64,000 nucleotides of DNA from MSPOR6 sp964652195 (GTDB lineage Bacteria; Poribacteria; WGA-4E; WGA-3G). The position numbers and the translations under genes are program-made. Positions 25,579-35,212 of this stretch are shown piece by piece (position 1 is the first letter of the stretch; the number at the start of each line of letters is the position of its first letter). The notes below the pieces were generated by a model. The model was not told where the DNA came from. It ran no database searches and worked only from the letters and a program-made list of their open reading frames with translations. Location of the stretch: the NCBI GenBank assembly GCA_964652195.1, contig CAZZBB010000057.1, forward strand, positions 1-64,000, read 5' to 3'.

Positions 25579-26391
25579 CTAATTCGTATCAAGTTCTTTA
25601 GCGCGTTCAGTAGCTGAAAGAATTGCCTCAGCAATTGTCGCCCTTAATCCACCCTTTTCAAGTGCATGAAGTCCAGCTGCAGTGGTTCCACCAGGGGTAG
25701 TTACACGGTTTTTTAGAGTTGCTGGGTGTTCATTGGATTCCGTCATTATAGTTGCTGTTCCTAATACCGTATGGATTGCAAGAGTCTGTGCATCTTGCCG
25801 AAGAAGGCCAACCTGTACACCTGCGTCAGCTAATGCTTCAATAAAAAGAGCGACGTAGGCAGGACCACTACCGCTAACTCCTGTTACAGCATTAATATGA
25901 CGTTCTTCCATGATTAGTGTAATGCCACAAGTATCGAACACCTTTTGTGTTTGCTTTAGATGTTCCTCATTAGCAGCAATACCAGCAGATAACACAGAAA
26001 CCGCGGCACCGACTGAAGCGGCAATATTTGGCATAACCCGAACAATTGGCGGGGGAGACTCAAAATATGACTCTAAAGTTGATGTTGATACGCCAGCTGC
26101 TATACTAATCAACCACTGTTTTGGTGTAATGCTCTGGGAAATCTGAGGAAGGATATGTGGAATTGCAACGGGAGGTACAGCACATAAAATGTAATCTGTA
26201 GCATTTAGCAATTCTGTTATATCTGATACCGCCGTCACCCCTGTTTCATTACACAATTGGGATACCAGTTTTTGGTCAAGATCAACAATTGAGATTTGTT
26301 GTGGAGAAAGAAGGTCATTGACAATACTTCTGACAATTATTCCTCCCATTTTCCCTATACCGATTACACCTAATTTCAGGTTTTCTTGCAC
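25579..26391 (-). CDS. proC: Pyrroline-5-carboxylate reductase
   Basis: A 270-residue NAD(P)H-dependent enzyme for the last step of proline synthesis. The Rossmann nucleotide loop is GVIGIGKMG (8-16). RVMPNIAASVGA and the C-terminal dimer motif with TTPGGTTAAGLHALEKGGLRATI are characteristic. Length and layout are normal. It is part of the yggS-proC-yggT run. Confidence 0.95.
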   Translation of the reverse strand: MQENLKLGVIGIGKMGGIIVRSIVNDLLSPQQISIVDLDQKLVSQLCNETGVTAVSDITELLNATDYILCAVPPVAIPHILPQISQSITPKQWLISIAAGVSTSTLESYFESPPPIVRVMPNIAASVGAAVSVLSAGIAANEEHLKQTQKVFDTCGITLIMEERHINAVTGVSGSGPAYVALFIEALADAGVQVGLLRQDAQTLAIHTVLGTATIMTESNEHPATLKNRVTTPGGTTAAGLHALEKGGLRATIAEAILSATERAKELDTN

Positions 26392-26489
26392 TTGTTTTCT
26401 CCACTAACCGTCATTTATTCTTTCTTTTTTCTACGTTTAGGAATCCAATTCCACTATCAATTTCAATAGTAGTGTTAGTGAAATAATAA

Positions 26490-27218
26490 TTAGTTATCCG
26501 ATCCAAATATAGCTGTTCCAATTCTAACTATGTTTGCTCCTTCTTCAATAGCAATTTCAAAATCATTGGTCATTCCCATTGATAGGTATTGCATGTAAAC
26601 ACCTTGAAATTTTTGTTTTTCAATATTCTCAGACATTTTCCTGAGTAATTCAAAAACTGGACGATTATCCTCGGGTGAACTACTAAAAATTCCAATTGTC
26701 ATCAATCCACATATCTCTACATTAGGATAAGTGTGAGCATCCTCTATAAAACTTAACACTTCATCTACAGCTATACCGAATTTACTGACTTCACCAGTGG
26801 TATTGACTTGTAATAGGACTTTTGTTGGAGTCTCTTTATCTATAGACCTATCAGATATCTCTTTATATAATCGAATGCTATCGACAGAATGAATAAGTGA
26901 GAATATCTCTAATGCTGTCTTTACTTTATTTCTCTGAAGATGTCCTATCAGATGCCACTGGCAATTATAGTTTGTATTATTCTCTTGTGTTACGTTCTCT
27001 TTGCTTTGATTGATTATGTTATACTTTTGCCGTGCTTCTTGAATCCGGTTTTCACCGATATCAGTGACTCCTTCAGCAATAATTCCCTGAATCTGTGAAA
27101 CGTTAACACCTTTTGTTACAGCGATAAGTCTTATCGTTTCCGGTGATCTCCCACTCCGTTGGGCAGCATCTGTAATGCTTTGCTTCACTGTATCAAGATT
27201 CTGTATAATTTGATTCAA
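26490..27218 (-). CDS. yggS: YggS/PLPBP family pyridoxal phosphate homeostasis protein
   Basis: A 242-residue single-domain TIM-barrel PLP-binding protein (alanine racemase N-terminal fold). The PLP lysine is K36 in LIAVTKGVN. GENRIQEA, WHLIGHLQRNKVK, LMTIG, LSMGMTNDFEIAIEEGANIVRIGTAIFG are diagnostic. It carries no independent catalytic role that I would claim; the family buffers PLP and influences amino-acid pools. It overlaps the upstream membrane-protein gene by 4 nt. Confidence 0.94.
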   Translation of the reverse strand: MNQIIQNLDTVKQSITDAAQRSGRSPETIRLIAVTKGVNVSQIQGIIAEGVTDIGENRIQEARQKYNIINQSKENVTQENNTNYNCQWHLIGHLQRNKVKTALEIFSLIHSVDSIRLYKEISDRSIDKETPTKVLLQVNTTGEVSKFGIAVDEVLSFIEDAHTYPNVEICGLMTIGIFSSSPEDNRPVFELLRKMSENIEKQKFQGVYMQYLSMGMTNDFEIAIEEGANIVRIGTAIFGSDN

Positions 27219-27550
27219 GATTCATCCTTCTCGTCTTGGGAAACGTCTGGTTTTGATGTATCAGATGTCCTCTTTGTAATCTTTCCAATAACGGAGGCAA
27301 TCTCCTTTTTTACCTCATTAGATGAAATCAATAATCCTGATATTGCTGCCGAGATAGCAAGCGAAGTAAATCCGATACCCAGAACAACTCGATAGGTAGC
27401 CTCAGTATAAACTTGTGTAACCCTTACAGCGGTTGTATTCTCTTTGGATAATTCCTTATTGTATAATGATGGATGTATACATCCTCGGAAAATAAAAAAG
27501 AGACCGATCAGACTGGATAAGATAGATAGTGTGAGAAAAAATGAACGCAC
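27215..27550 (-). CDS. Small two-helix membrane protein, unknown
   Basis: I do not recognise this 111-residue protein. It has an N-terminal membrane segment (4-23), a short external region with one Cys, a second membrane segment (about 55-77), and a charged Lys/Glu/Asp-rich cytoplasmic tail. It starts at a GTG with AGGA about 7 nt upstream. Its 4 nt overlap with yggS shows it belongs to the same transcription unit. Confidence 0.65.
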   Translation of the reverse strand: MRSFFLTLSILSSLIGLFFIFRGCIHPSLYNKELSKENTTAVRVTQVYTEATYRVVLGIGFTSLAISAAISGLLISSNEVKKEIASVIGKITKRTSDTSKPDVSQDEKDES

Positions 27551-27786
27551 TCAAATCCTCACTTGGTATCAACCGAATACCCACAATCGGTATGTTAATG
27601 ATACCATTTATTTTACAATAAAGCAAATAAGATTAGAAGTGGTTATGTTTCGTAAATCACTGATTCTTACTTGTTATTGTTGGTGAATTCTCTAAGGTAA
27701 AATTCAGAATTTATTAGACAATTTAAATGAGAAGGTTGGATTACCGGTCCTACCTGTGGAAGTGTGTATTCGCTATTAGATCCACA

Positions 27787-28557
27787 TCATATTAACTGAA
27801 TATATGATAACATCCTCCCAGTTTTTTCACCTTCAACTCGATAAGAATAGAAACGATTTAGATTACAAGAGGTACAAAATGGTGAAATTGAGATGGAAGT
27901 ATCAGGGACTGAGTAGTCAATCAACTGGTTAACATTTGCTGTTTGTAAACAGAGGTGATTATCATAGATAACAGAGTTACCGAATTTTTGGCGAAATTGA
28001 GTAATTAAATCTAAACCGACTTCATAACAACACTTCTGTATGGATGGACCTAAATTGATAAGACAGTTATCGGCATTTGTTCCATAATGGTCTTTCATTT
28101 TATCAAGGGTCTTTATAACAATTTGTGCGATTGTTCCGCGCCATCCTGCATGAACAATTCCTATTGATGGTGTGTTAAGATCTAAAATAGATATTGGGAT
28201 ACAGTCTGCAGTAAACACTCCTATGGTAGTATTATTGATTTTGGATATTAGAGCATCTCCGAGTGGAGAGGATTCTTTACTAACATTTCCATTCCAGAAT
28301 GAGTGAGTTATTTGGTCTGCATCAATAACTTTATCACTATGGATTTGTTGGCAATACTTTAATGTCTTTATCCCAATCTGTTCAGAAAATTTTTGTTGAT
28401 TTCTGGTGACATTGCCGGGATTATCACTTACATGGGTTGCGAGGTTTAATGACTTGTATGGTGGTGGACTTACTCCACCTATTCGTTGACTAATGCCTGC
28501 CTTGACTAATCCGGTAGATTCTAATGATTCAACTGTAATATATAGTTTTTTTGTCAA
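27787..28557 (-). CDS. pgeF: Peptidoglycan editing factor PgeF / purine nucleoside phosphorylase (YfiH-LACC1 family)
   Basis: A 256-residue protein of the YfiH/LACC1 family, formerly called multicopper polyphenol oxidase. Zinc ligands H73 (QIHSDKV), C119 (FTADCIPI) and H136 (IVHAGWRGT) are all present. Known relatives cleave purine nucleosides, and PgeF hydrolyses misincorporated amino acids in murein precursors. The ATGs of this gene and the cupin stop overlap by 4 nt. The gene commonly precedes yggS in dcw-linked clusters, as here. Confidence 0.9.
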   Translation of the reverse strand: MTKKLYITVESLESTGLVKAGISQRIGGVSPPPYKSLNLATHVSDNPGNVTRNQQKFSEQIGIKTLKYCQQIHSDKVIDADQITHSFWNGNVSKESSPLGDALISKINNTTIGVFTADCIPISILDLNTPSIGIVHAGWRGTIAQIVIKTLDKMKDHYGTNADNCLINLGPSIQKCCYEVGLDLITQFRQKFGNSVIYDNHLCLQTANVNQLIDYSVPDTSISISPFCTSCNLNRFYSYRVEGEKTGRMLSYIQLI

Positions 28558-28880
28558 TTGATATAATCTTCCCGTGGTGGATTAAATATATCAAGTGCAA
28601 TAGCGGGGTTATCAAATGCTTTAGCACTATGTTTGATATTAGATGGAATTAGGTAAGTATCACCTTTTTTAAGAGTTCTGGATTCTCCTTCAATGGTCAA
28701 TTCGAATGTTCCTTCTAATACCATACCCATCTGTTCATGTGGATGGCTATGTTCTGCGACGATACTATGTGGTTCCAAGTGCACATAGGAGAGCATTAAT
28801 TTCTCACCATGTACTGTTCGAATCGTAACTCCATCAAAAACACATATTTCAGGTTGTGATTTTATATCAAGAAATGGCAT
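28554..28880 (-). CDS. Cupin domain protein
   Basis: A 108-residue single cupin. Motif 1 is EHSHPHEQMGMVLEG, giving two or three His and one Glu metal ligands; motif 2 is LIPSNIKHSA. The family covers dioxygenases, isomerases and sensors, so function is open. It overlaps pgeF by 4 nt. A TATAAT-like hexamer ends about 9 nt before the ATG, which would leave almost no leader. Confidence 0.82.
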   Translation of the reverse strand: MPFLDIKSQPEICVFDGVTIRTVHGEKLMLSYVHLEPHSIVAEHSHPHEQMGMVLEGTFELTIEGESRTLKKGDTYLIPSNIKHSAKAFDNPAIALDIFNPPREDYIN

Positions 28881-29012
28881 TAAAGTCCTATTATATATAT
28901 GTAAGTTCGATGTAAGACTAGTGAAGTCCTATTTCCTTAACTTCTACCAAGGCTGTATGTCTAAAGTTGGCACCAAATGTTTCAAATACCAAATTCCCGT
29001 TAACTTAATTGT

Positions 29013-29756
29013 CTATGGGTATGGCTCATCAGTAGAAAGTGGTTCAACATATAAAACCCGTTTACAGTTTGAACAATAGACCAATTTTTCAAACTTCTGT
29101 GCTTCCTTTAGGCTTTGTGGTTGGATAGTAAGCCGACAACTACCGCAAGTTCCATTTTTTCCTATAGCTACAAAATCCCCTTTATTTTTTTCAATCCATT
29201 TTTGATATTGATAACCGAGTTTTTTATCAATTTTAGGTAGAAATTGGGATCGTTGTTGAATTCTCTTATCAATATCTGCCTTTAGTGCTTTCTGTTCTTT
29301 ACGAAATTCAGCAGTTTTCTTTGATTTTATTTCATCTTCACTTGTTGCTACATCATTGAGTTTATCTAATTCCTCCTTCATCAGATCGACTTTTTCCATC
29401 AATTCTAATATTTGTTCTTCAGTTTCAGCATCTTTCTGATCAAGGTATTCAATTTGATTTTCAAGAGCGGCATATGCGTCATTAGATGTTACTTCTCGTT
29501 GTTCGTTTCTAAATTTCTCTCTTTGTTCTTCGTTTGTTTCTAATTCGACATTCATTGACTGTAGTTTTTTTTCAATTTCAGCAAGTTCATCAGATTTTGT
29601 AGAGATATCAGTCTTGAATTTTGTTACACTTAATTCTAATTTCTTTATGTGTTTTGGAATTTCTGTAAGACGTTGGTGGAATGACAACAACTCTCTATCA
29701 TGCTCTTGTAGCTTATATAGGTTAGCGAGTTGTTGTCTCAAAGATTCGTTTGCCAT
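29013..29756 (-). CDS. Coiled-coil protein with C4 zinc ribbon (CdsZ/DUF164-like)
   Basis: A 247-residue cytoplasmic protein. Residues 10-175 form a long charged coiled coil. The C-terminal 50 residues hold a C4 zinc ribbon, CGSC followed about 20 residues on by CSNC, the layout of the CT398/DUF164 family. Members are implicated in nucleic-acid or secretion-related scaffolding (CdsZ in chlamydiae). The gene overlaps the tatC stop by 1 nt, so it is coupled to Tat genes. Confidence 0.85.
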   Translation of the reverse strand: MANESLRQQLANLYKLQEHDRELLSFHQRLTEIPKHIKKLELSVTKFKTDISTKSDELAEIEKKLQSMNVELETNEEQREKFRNEQREVTSNDAYAALENQIEYLDQKDAETEEQILELMEKVDLMKEELDKLNDVATSEDEIKSKKTAEFRKEQKALKADIDKRIQQRSQFLPKIDKKLGYQYQKWIEKNKGDFVAIGKNGTCGSCRLTIQPQSLKEAQKFEKLVYCSNCKRVLYVEPLSTDEPYP

Positions 29757-30577
29757 TATATTTCAGCCTCCTTTTCCATGAGGAATGCGAAAAAAATACC
29801 GAGTTGATAAAGAAAGAATAAAGGTATTGCCATGAGTAGCATTGACCATGGATCTGCGGGTGTTAATACTGCTGACATTACAGCGATACCTAATAATGCA
29901 TGCCGTTGTTTACTGCTAAAACCACGCCAATCAATAACTCCGATACGGGCAAGAAAAGCCATTACAATGGGCAGTTCAAAAGCAATACCGAATCCTAAGA
30001 TTATCTTAGTAATGAAACTGATGTATTTCTCAAGATCCCATCTATTGGCGAAATCTGGAAATAGTTTTGCAGAGAATTCTAATACGACAGGGGTAACAAT
30101 AAAATATGCAAATGTAGCCCCAATAATAAAGAAAATTACAATAATTATAAAGAGTGGTAGTGCATATTTCTTTTCTTTAATTGTGAGTGCAGGAAATATG
30201 AATGCCCAAAGATGATAAATAACAAAGGGAGATGCCAGAAGAAAGCCAGCAGTAATACCTAATTTTAGATACGCCATGATCCCTTCAATCGGACCAACCT
30301 TGAAGAGTTCAGCTTGTATTTTTGATGCCCCTGCTCTAAGCGATAAGGCAAAAAAACCTATTAAAGTTCCTTCAGATTCAAAGGCTGAATCCAAAGTATC
30401 GGCCAGTAGTATTTTAAAAGATGTTTCTAAAGGAAACTTAATGACCGTTTCAATAGGTTTACTAAAAGAAAGACAAATAATTGTAAAAACACCGAGAACG
30501 ATAGCAATTAATATTATGCGTCGTCTGAGTTCTTCAAGATGTTCCCAAAAAGTCATACCAACATCATTGGATTCCAT
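29756..30577 (-). CDS. tatC: Sec-independent protein translocase TatC
   Basis: A 273-residue six-helix inner-membrane protein that recognises twin-arginine signal peptides. The N-terminal signature MTFWEHLEELRRRI is present, and VITPADPWSMLLMAIPLFFLYQLGIFFA is the usual C-terminal part (here AVLTPADP). The second external loop is longer than in E. coli, with an insertion around residues 40-85. It lies 13 nt after tatA. No tatB gene is adjacent, which is common when TatA is bifunctional. Confidence 0.94.
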   Translation of the reverse strand: MESNDVGMTFWEHLEELRRRIILIAIVLGVFTIICLSFSKPIETVIKFPLETSFKILLADTLDSAFESEGTLIGFFALSLRAGASKIQAELFKVGPIEGIMAYLKLGITAGFLLASPFVIYHLWAFIFPALTIKEKKYALPLFIIIVIFFIIGATFAYFIVTPVVLEFSAKLFPDFANRWDLEKYISFITKIILGFGIAFELPIVMAFLARIGVIDWRGFSSKQRHALLGIAVMSAVLTPADPWSMLLMAIPLFFLYQLGIFFAFLMEKEAEI

Positions 30578-30590
30578 ATTCTACCTGATT

Positions 30591-30812
30591 TTAGGCTTTT
30601 GGTTGATTCGGTGGTTTTATAATTTTCTCAGGATCGATATCAATATCTTCAGTAACTTTTGTAATTTCTTGTTTTATTTCATCACCGGCACTTTTAAATT
30701 CTCTAATGGCTTTTCCTATAGACTTACCCATTTCTGGTAACTTTTGAGGACCGAAGATAACGAGTGCCAGAACCAGAAGAATAAATATTTCTGCTGAACC
30801 TATACCTAACAT
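30591..30812 (-). CDS. tatA: Twin-arginine translocase subunit TatA
   Basis: A 73-residue pore-forming Tat component: one N-terminal membrane helix, the conserved FGPQKLPEMG hinge, an amphipathic helix, and an acidic tail. The start at 30812 is fixed by AAGGAGG about 9 nt upstream. The frame is open for 18 more codons to 30866, but that extension would spoil the short N-terminus required in TatA. Confidence 0.94.
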   Translation of the reverse strand: MLGIGSAEIFILLVLALVIFGPQKLPEMGKSIGKAIREFKSAGDEIKQEITKVTEDIDIDPEKIIKPPNQPKA

Positions 30813-31136
30813 TATCTTTTCCTCCTTGCTTAGAGTGTTAGTCACTACTGCGTTAAAGTATAGCATATAGTAATAGTATTTACAACTATTTTAACGAGAG
30901 TTCGAAGTAAGAGAGATGTAGTTTTAATTTATTGAATTCTCCTATTAGTAAGTTCGGTGGGTAGACTCCCCTGATGGATTCCATCTACAGATACGGTATT
31001 GACTCACGGAATTAAAAATGAGGAAATTTAGTTTAAATTGATGTCTCTGACAAGTCATTGAGACTTTGTCAAAAAATCAAAACAACCTATGACTTATCTA
31101 CATTCTTATACCTTTTTTCATATCACATAGATATGT

Positions 31137-31142
31137 TATACT
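31137..31142 (+). promoter_or_regulatory. Candidate -10 element very close to a start codon
   Basis: TATACT ends 7 nt before the ATG at 31150, so a transcript starting at the usual distance would begin at or beside the start codon. The weak -35 candidate is TTTTCA at 31115-31120 with a 16 bp spacer. There is no Shine-Dalgarno sequence ahead of the ATG. This is suggestive of a leaderless message, not proof. Confidence 0.35.
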
Positions 31143-31149
31143 ATTGACT

Positions 31150-31746
31150 ATGAGTATGTTTCGCGAACACTGGTTAGGTGGTTTAACTGCTTATAGTGTT
31201 TTTTTTATTTTATCACTGATTACTACACTGACAGTTTCAATTTTTTATGGATCCCCTTTTGACTGGAATCCTACAATAACTCTTGATCCATTAGAAATTG
31301 TTGGATGTTTCGTGATTGCTTTGCTTTTTGGATTGTGGCCAGATGTTGATATAACAAGCAAAAGTCAGAAGATTTTTTATGGCGTGTTATTTGTAGTCAA
31401 TTTCTCCCTTATTCTGTTTCTTCGTAGATATTTGGAATCAGCAATTATTGGCTTGCTTGCTATGCTTCCTATTCTAAGCAAACATCGCGGATGGACGCAT
31501 TCAAAAATAACAATGATATTATTGCCGACGTTGTTTATGTTGGTTCCAATTTATACAGAATATTCTAATTGGCATTGGAGTATGAATTGGGATATATTGT
31601 CAGAGCAAATGGTATCATTTATCACTTGGGAGCAACTTCCAGCAGTAGCACAAAGAGGATTTGCTTTTTATCTTGCGGGTTTAATTGGTTATGCATCACA
31701 TCTCTACCTTGATGGAATTCTATTTGGTGCACGCAAAACTAATTGA
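31150..31746 (+). CDS. YdjM-like membrane metal-dependent hydrolase
   Basis: A 198-residue inner-membrane protein of the YdjM/LexA-bound hydrolase family. Several hydrophobic helices surround the metal-site motifs LWPDVDITS, HRGWTHS and ASHLYLDG. The biochemical activity is unknown for the family. I start it at the ATG 31150; a TTG two codons earlier (31144) is possible. It overlaps the cca gene by 4 nt, so the two are co-translated. Confidence 0.78.
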   Translation: MSMFREHWLGGLTAYSVFFILSLITTLTVSIFYGSPFDWNPTITLDPLEIVGCFVIALLFGLWPDVDITSKSQKIFYGVLFVVNFSLILFLRRYLESAIIGLLAMLPILSKHRGWTHSKITMILLPTLFMLVPIYTEYSNWHWSMNWDILSEQMVSFITWEQLPAVAQRGFAFYLAGLIGYASHLYLDGILFGARKTN

Positions 31747-33068
31747 AAGAAAGCATAAACTATATAATGAATCAAGTGCTTGTTGAAACAAAAGAATTAC
31801 GACTGAATCCTTCTATTAAGTTGCTTAATGACTTTGCAGAAGGAATGAACGTCCACCTTTTTCTTGTTGGAGGAAGTGTACGGGATCTGCTTCTTAAGAG
31901 ATCAACGCATGATTTCGATTTTACATTAGCCTCTGATGCTATTAAGTTTGCTAAAGCATTTTCAGAAAGTATAAAAGCACCCTTTATTCAATTAGAGGAA
32001 AATCCCGCAACGGCGCGCGTGATCGCCAACTATTCTAAAGTTGGTAATGATCATATTACTATGGACTTTGCTAAATATAGGGCACCATCATTGGTAGAAG
32101 ATCTACAATTGCGGGATCTTACGATCAATGCTATGGCTATACCGCTTAATTCTTTACTGAGAACTGAGCAACCTGAACTAATAGATCCATGTGATGGCGT
32201 AAATGACTTAATGAATAAAATACTCAAATTTCCCTCTGAAGAAGTCATACTTCATGACCCTCTTCGTTTACTAAGGATTTTTAGATTCGCTGCACAATTG
32301 GATTTTCAGATTTCTCAAGAATCTATGTCTTATATAAATAAGCATTTTTTTTGGTTATCAGAAGTTTCTAAGGAAAGAATACGTGATGAGTTTTTGAAAA
32401 TACTTAATACCAACAATTCAATTGAATACCTTCAGGAAATGTTAAATGTTGGACTATTAGCGCAAGTTCTTCCTATATCCAAAGAATCAGATAATGTGAA
32501 GCAAAGTCTAATAAATTTTGAAGATATTACAATTCCTGATGAACTTAGCCAATATAAGAGTGAAATTGACCTTTATCTGAAGGAAGAAATAGGTGCTGAA
32601 GCAACTCGATATGCTTTAATTAAGTTATCTCTCCTTATGAATGACAATAAAGATATGGGGAAAGTACTTCGTCTAAGTAGGAAAGCGATTAAGTTCACCG
32701 AAACTGTTTTAGATGGTTACCATTTAATTCAGGCATCTCATTTAACAGAGAACGAGATTATCAATTTTCTAAGAATTACCCATATAGAACTTTGGGGTGT
32801 GCTGATGTTTTCTGCTGCTATAAACCCGAATTTAACGCATCAATTCAAGAGAATAGTGGATACCTATTTCGACCATTTTCTACCTATTATTAACCAAGGA
32901 CGGCTTATCACGGGAAAAGATATTATCAACAAGTTTCAGTTGATGGAAGGAAAGGAAGTAGGTAATATATTAAAATTGATTGAGGATAAACAATTTACTG
33001 GGGAGGTTAAGACACGAGCAGAAGCATTCGCTTTAGTTGAAACACTTCTTCACAAACATAGAGAATGA
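31743..33068 (+). CDS. cca: CCA tRNA nucleotidyltransferase / poly(A) polymerase family
   Basis: A class II nucleotidyltransferase of about 441 residues. FLVGGSVRDLLL binds nucleotide, and THDFDFTL supplies the two catalytic aspartates. RDLTINAMAIPL and DPLRLLRIFRFAAQLDF are the flexible-loop and template motifs. It would add or repair the 3' CCA of tRNAs, needed because the tRNA-Arg in this window has no encoded CCA. The TTG at 31743 overlaps the preceding stop (TTGA); the ATG at 31767 is an alternative start. A pure poly(A) polymerase cannot be excluded. Confidence 0.86.
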   Translation: MKESINYIMNQVLVETKELRLNPSIKLLNDFAEGMNVHLFLVGGSVRDLLLKRSTHDFDFTLASDAIKFAKAFSESIKAPFIQLEENPATARVIANYSKVGNDHITMDFAKYRAPSLVEDLQLRDLTINAMAIPLNSLLRTEQPELIDPCDGVNDLMNKILKFPSEEVILHDPLRLLRIFRFAAQLDFQISQESMSYINKHFFWLSEVSKERIRDEFLKILNTNNSIEYLQEMLNVGLLAQVLPISKESDNVKQSLINFEDITIPDELSQYKSEIDLYLKEEIGAEATRYALIKLSLLMNDNKDMGKVLRLSRKAIKFTETVLDGYHLIQASHLTENEIINFLRITHIELWGVLMFSAAINPNLTHQFKRIVDTYFDHFLPIINQGRLITGKDIINKFQLMEGKEVGNILKLIEDKQFTGEVKTRAEAFALVETLLHKHRE

Positions 33069-33072
33069 CTTT

Positions 33073-33756
33073 CTAATCTTTGATTCGTATGTCGTGACGT
33101 TTCTTTAGAACTTTTGGAATAAGAGACACCAACAAAATCAGAACTCCTGCACCAGATAAATATAGTAAAGTCTTCTTAAGATTTCCCTCCCCACTCACCA
33201 ATGCACCTCCGATTTGGACATAAGCAATTGTACCCGGGAACATAAAAATACCCGAAACAATTACATAGGTAATGAACTTGATTCCCGTCAAACCGTATGC
33301 ATAATTTTGTAGATTAAATGGAAAAATAGGCACTAAACGGGTAAACATTAGAATACGCCATCCCTCCTGTTCAACTCTTTCATCGATTTTTTGAAATTGA
33401 GTATTTCCTTCAACCCAACCTTCAACCAAATCACGGGCAGCATATCGTGCGACAAGGAATGCAAGGGATACGCCTATAATTGCACCTATCACAGCGTATA
33501 TAACACCGAACACCGGTCCAAAAGCTATGCCAGATAGAACTGTTATTGGTAATCCGGGGAGAAAGAAAAGTGTACCTACAATGTAAAAACAGATGTATAT
33601 TATAGGGGCAATAATCCCATATCCTGATACCCATTCTTTGATCCGATGTACATTCTTAAGATCAATGTATTTTGTTACGCCAAATACTCTTAACAGGATA
33701 TATACTAAACCTATTAATCCAAGAGCAATTACAAGTTTGATGACTTTATTATTCAT
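33073..33756 (-). CDS. TVP38/TMEM64 family membrane protein
   Basis: A 227-residue inner-membrane protein of the SNARE-associated/DedA-like superfamily. FLPGLPITVLSGIAFGPVFGVIYAVIGA and RLVPIFPFNLQNYAYGLTGIKF are the re-entrant and helix signatures. Members act as lipid scramblases or transporters in envelopes. The start overlaps the upstream coiled-coil gene by 8 nt. It meets the cca gene tail-to-tail with 4 nt between stops and no obvious terminator. Confidence 0.87.
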   Translation of the reverse strand: MNNKVIKLVIALGLIGLVYILLRVFGVTKYIDLKNVHRIKEWVSGYGIIAPIIYICFYIVGTLFFLPGLPITVLSGIAFGPVFGVIYAVIGAIIGVSLAFLVARYAARDLVEGWVEGNTQFQKIDERVEQEGWRILMFTRLVPIFPFNLQNYAYGLTGIKFITYVIVSGIFMFPGTIAYVQIGGALVSGEGNLKKTLLYLSGAGVLILLVSLIPKVLKKRHDIRIKD

Positions 33757-35212
33757 TGATTTTGTTAATTGCCTCTAAATATGCTTTGATCTGTATTCGG
33801 TACTTAACTGGTATACGGTTTGTCTGGATTGCTTGTGCATATTCACGTTGTGCATTGAGTACAACATCACTGAATGGTAAATAGTCTGATTCACTCACAG
33901 TATCTCTGTTATTTGCACTGAAAACTCTCGTTGAGGGATTAATATCAGATATTGAATTGGAGTTTAGTCTTAATTCTGTACCATCAATTCCAATAGATGG
34001 TGTTTGATCTCCCGTGAGTGGTTCTGTTAATTCTGTATTATCTATTTTAGATTCTACATTACTTTCATCTTTTGAAAAATTTGCCATGTTATTATTTACT
34101 AATGTTCCTTGTGTTTCACTACTACCTGATTCATCACCAGCAGCACTGTCACTTTTTGCAAGACCACCATTCGTTTGTTCAAAATCTAAACCTGCTAATG
34201 CAATGTCTTTCCTACTTTCTGTGAGTTGTTTTTCAAGATCATCCAGTTGATTCAATTGATCTAATGAGTTCAGAATTTCCTTTAGTGTTTCTTCGGTAAC
34301 TACTTCTGTTTGAGCTTGTTGTAATGTAGTACTCAATACACCTTCCGGCAGACTTTCTGAGAGTTTTTTGAGTAGTTTCTTGATATCTGCATTGAGTTCA
34401 GTAGTAAGTTCTGGTTGATTTAGTAATTTATCTAATTCATTTGCCAGGTCATCAGCATTCATACCTTTAAAGTTCTGCGTTGCTTGTGTGGCATCTTGAA
34501 TCGTTGTTTCATCAGGAAGTTTCGATTTTTGTTCCTGAATAAATCTATTTAAATCACGTAAATGCTCTTGTGCAGATGGAACATCTTCAACGTTTCTAAG
34601 TTTCCCTATAGTCTCATTTATCTCATCTTTTAAGCTTTGATCTTTGATGGAGTTTAACATACTTTCAAGGTTTTTATAGGTCGAGTCAATTGCAATTTGT
34701 TCTTTAGAAGATGGTGGTTCAGGGAATGAGTATTGTCGTGGAATTGTAAAAGATACCATAATAATTAAAAGTGGTATAGAGAACAACTTTATAGACTTTG
34801 GTAGTGTATATGGGAGAACAATCTGTTGATCTATGTCTGCAATACATTCTGATGTGTTGTGAATTTGCTGTTTGGCAACTGCATCATCTCTATTTTCCTG
34901 AATTAGGTTTAGGGCAGTACTCACACGTTCCTTTAATTTTTGGTGTCTATCAATATAATGAGCCAAATACTGGATTGATTTTCTATTAAAAAAGCTTAGA
35001 ACTATACCAAGTAATATAGCACTAAAGATTAATATTGATGTTCCTATAGTTATTGAATATGGAAAAGGTATAAACCGAACACCAATAAATACCAAAGCAA
35101 GTATAAACATCACCCATAACATTGATAAAGTCACATGATGTATTATTACCTGACGGTGTGATCTTTTTCGCAGATTGTGTAAAAAGTTTATGATTAGTCT
35201 TGAGGATTCCAT
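33749..35212 (-). CDS. Two-helix membrane protein with long coiled-coil domain
   Basis: A 487-residue protein. Two membrane helices near residues 27-48 and 52-72 are followed by LAHYIDRHQKLKERVSTALNL, then a third hydrophobic segment (about 138-155). The remainder is charged, helical and low-complexity with a Ser/Asn/Asp-rich stretch (about 355-430), ending in a small folded segment (LPFSDVVLNAQREYAQAIQ). The layout resembles DUF4175-type proteins found beside MoxR/BatA genes, but no MoxR gene is adjacent; the one in this window is 20 kb away. It overlaps both neighbours, so GT9, this gene and TVP38 form one unit. Confidence 0.6.
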   Translation of the reverse strand: MESSRLIINFLHNLRKRSHRQVIIHHVTLSMLWVMFILALVFIGVRFIPFPYSITIGTSILIFSAILLGIVLSFFNRKSIQYLAHYIDRHQKLKERVSTALNLIQENRDDAVAKQQIHNTSECIADIDQQIVLPYTLPKSIKLFSIPLLIIMVSFTIPRQYSFPEPPSSKEQIAIDSTYKNLESMLNSIKDQSLKDEINETIGKLRNVEDVPSAQEHLRDLNRFIQEQKSKLPDETTIQDATQATQNFKGMNADDLANELDKLLNQPELTTELNADIKKLLKKLSESLPEGVLSTTLQQAQTEVVTEETLKEILNSLDQLNQLDDLEKQLTESRKDIALAGLDFEQTNGGLAKSDSAAGDESGSSETQGTLVNNNMANFSKDESNVESKIDNTELTEPLTGDQTPSIGIDGTELRLNSNSISDINPSTRVFSANNRDTVSESDYLPFSDVVLNAQREYAQAIQTNRIPVKYRIQIKAYLEAINKINE

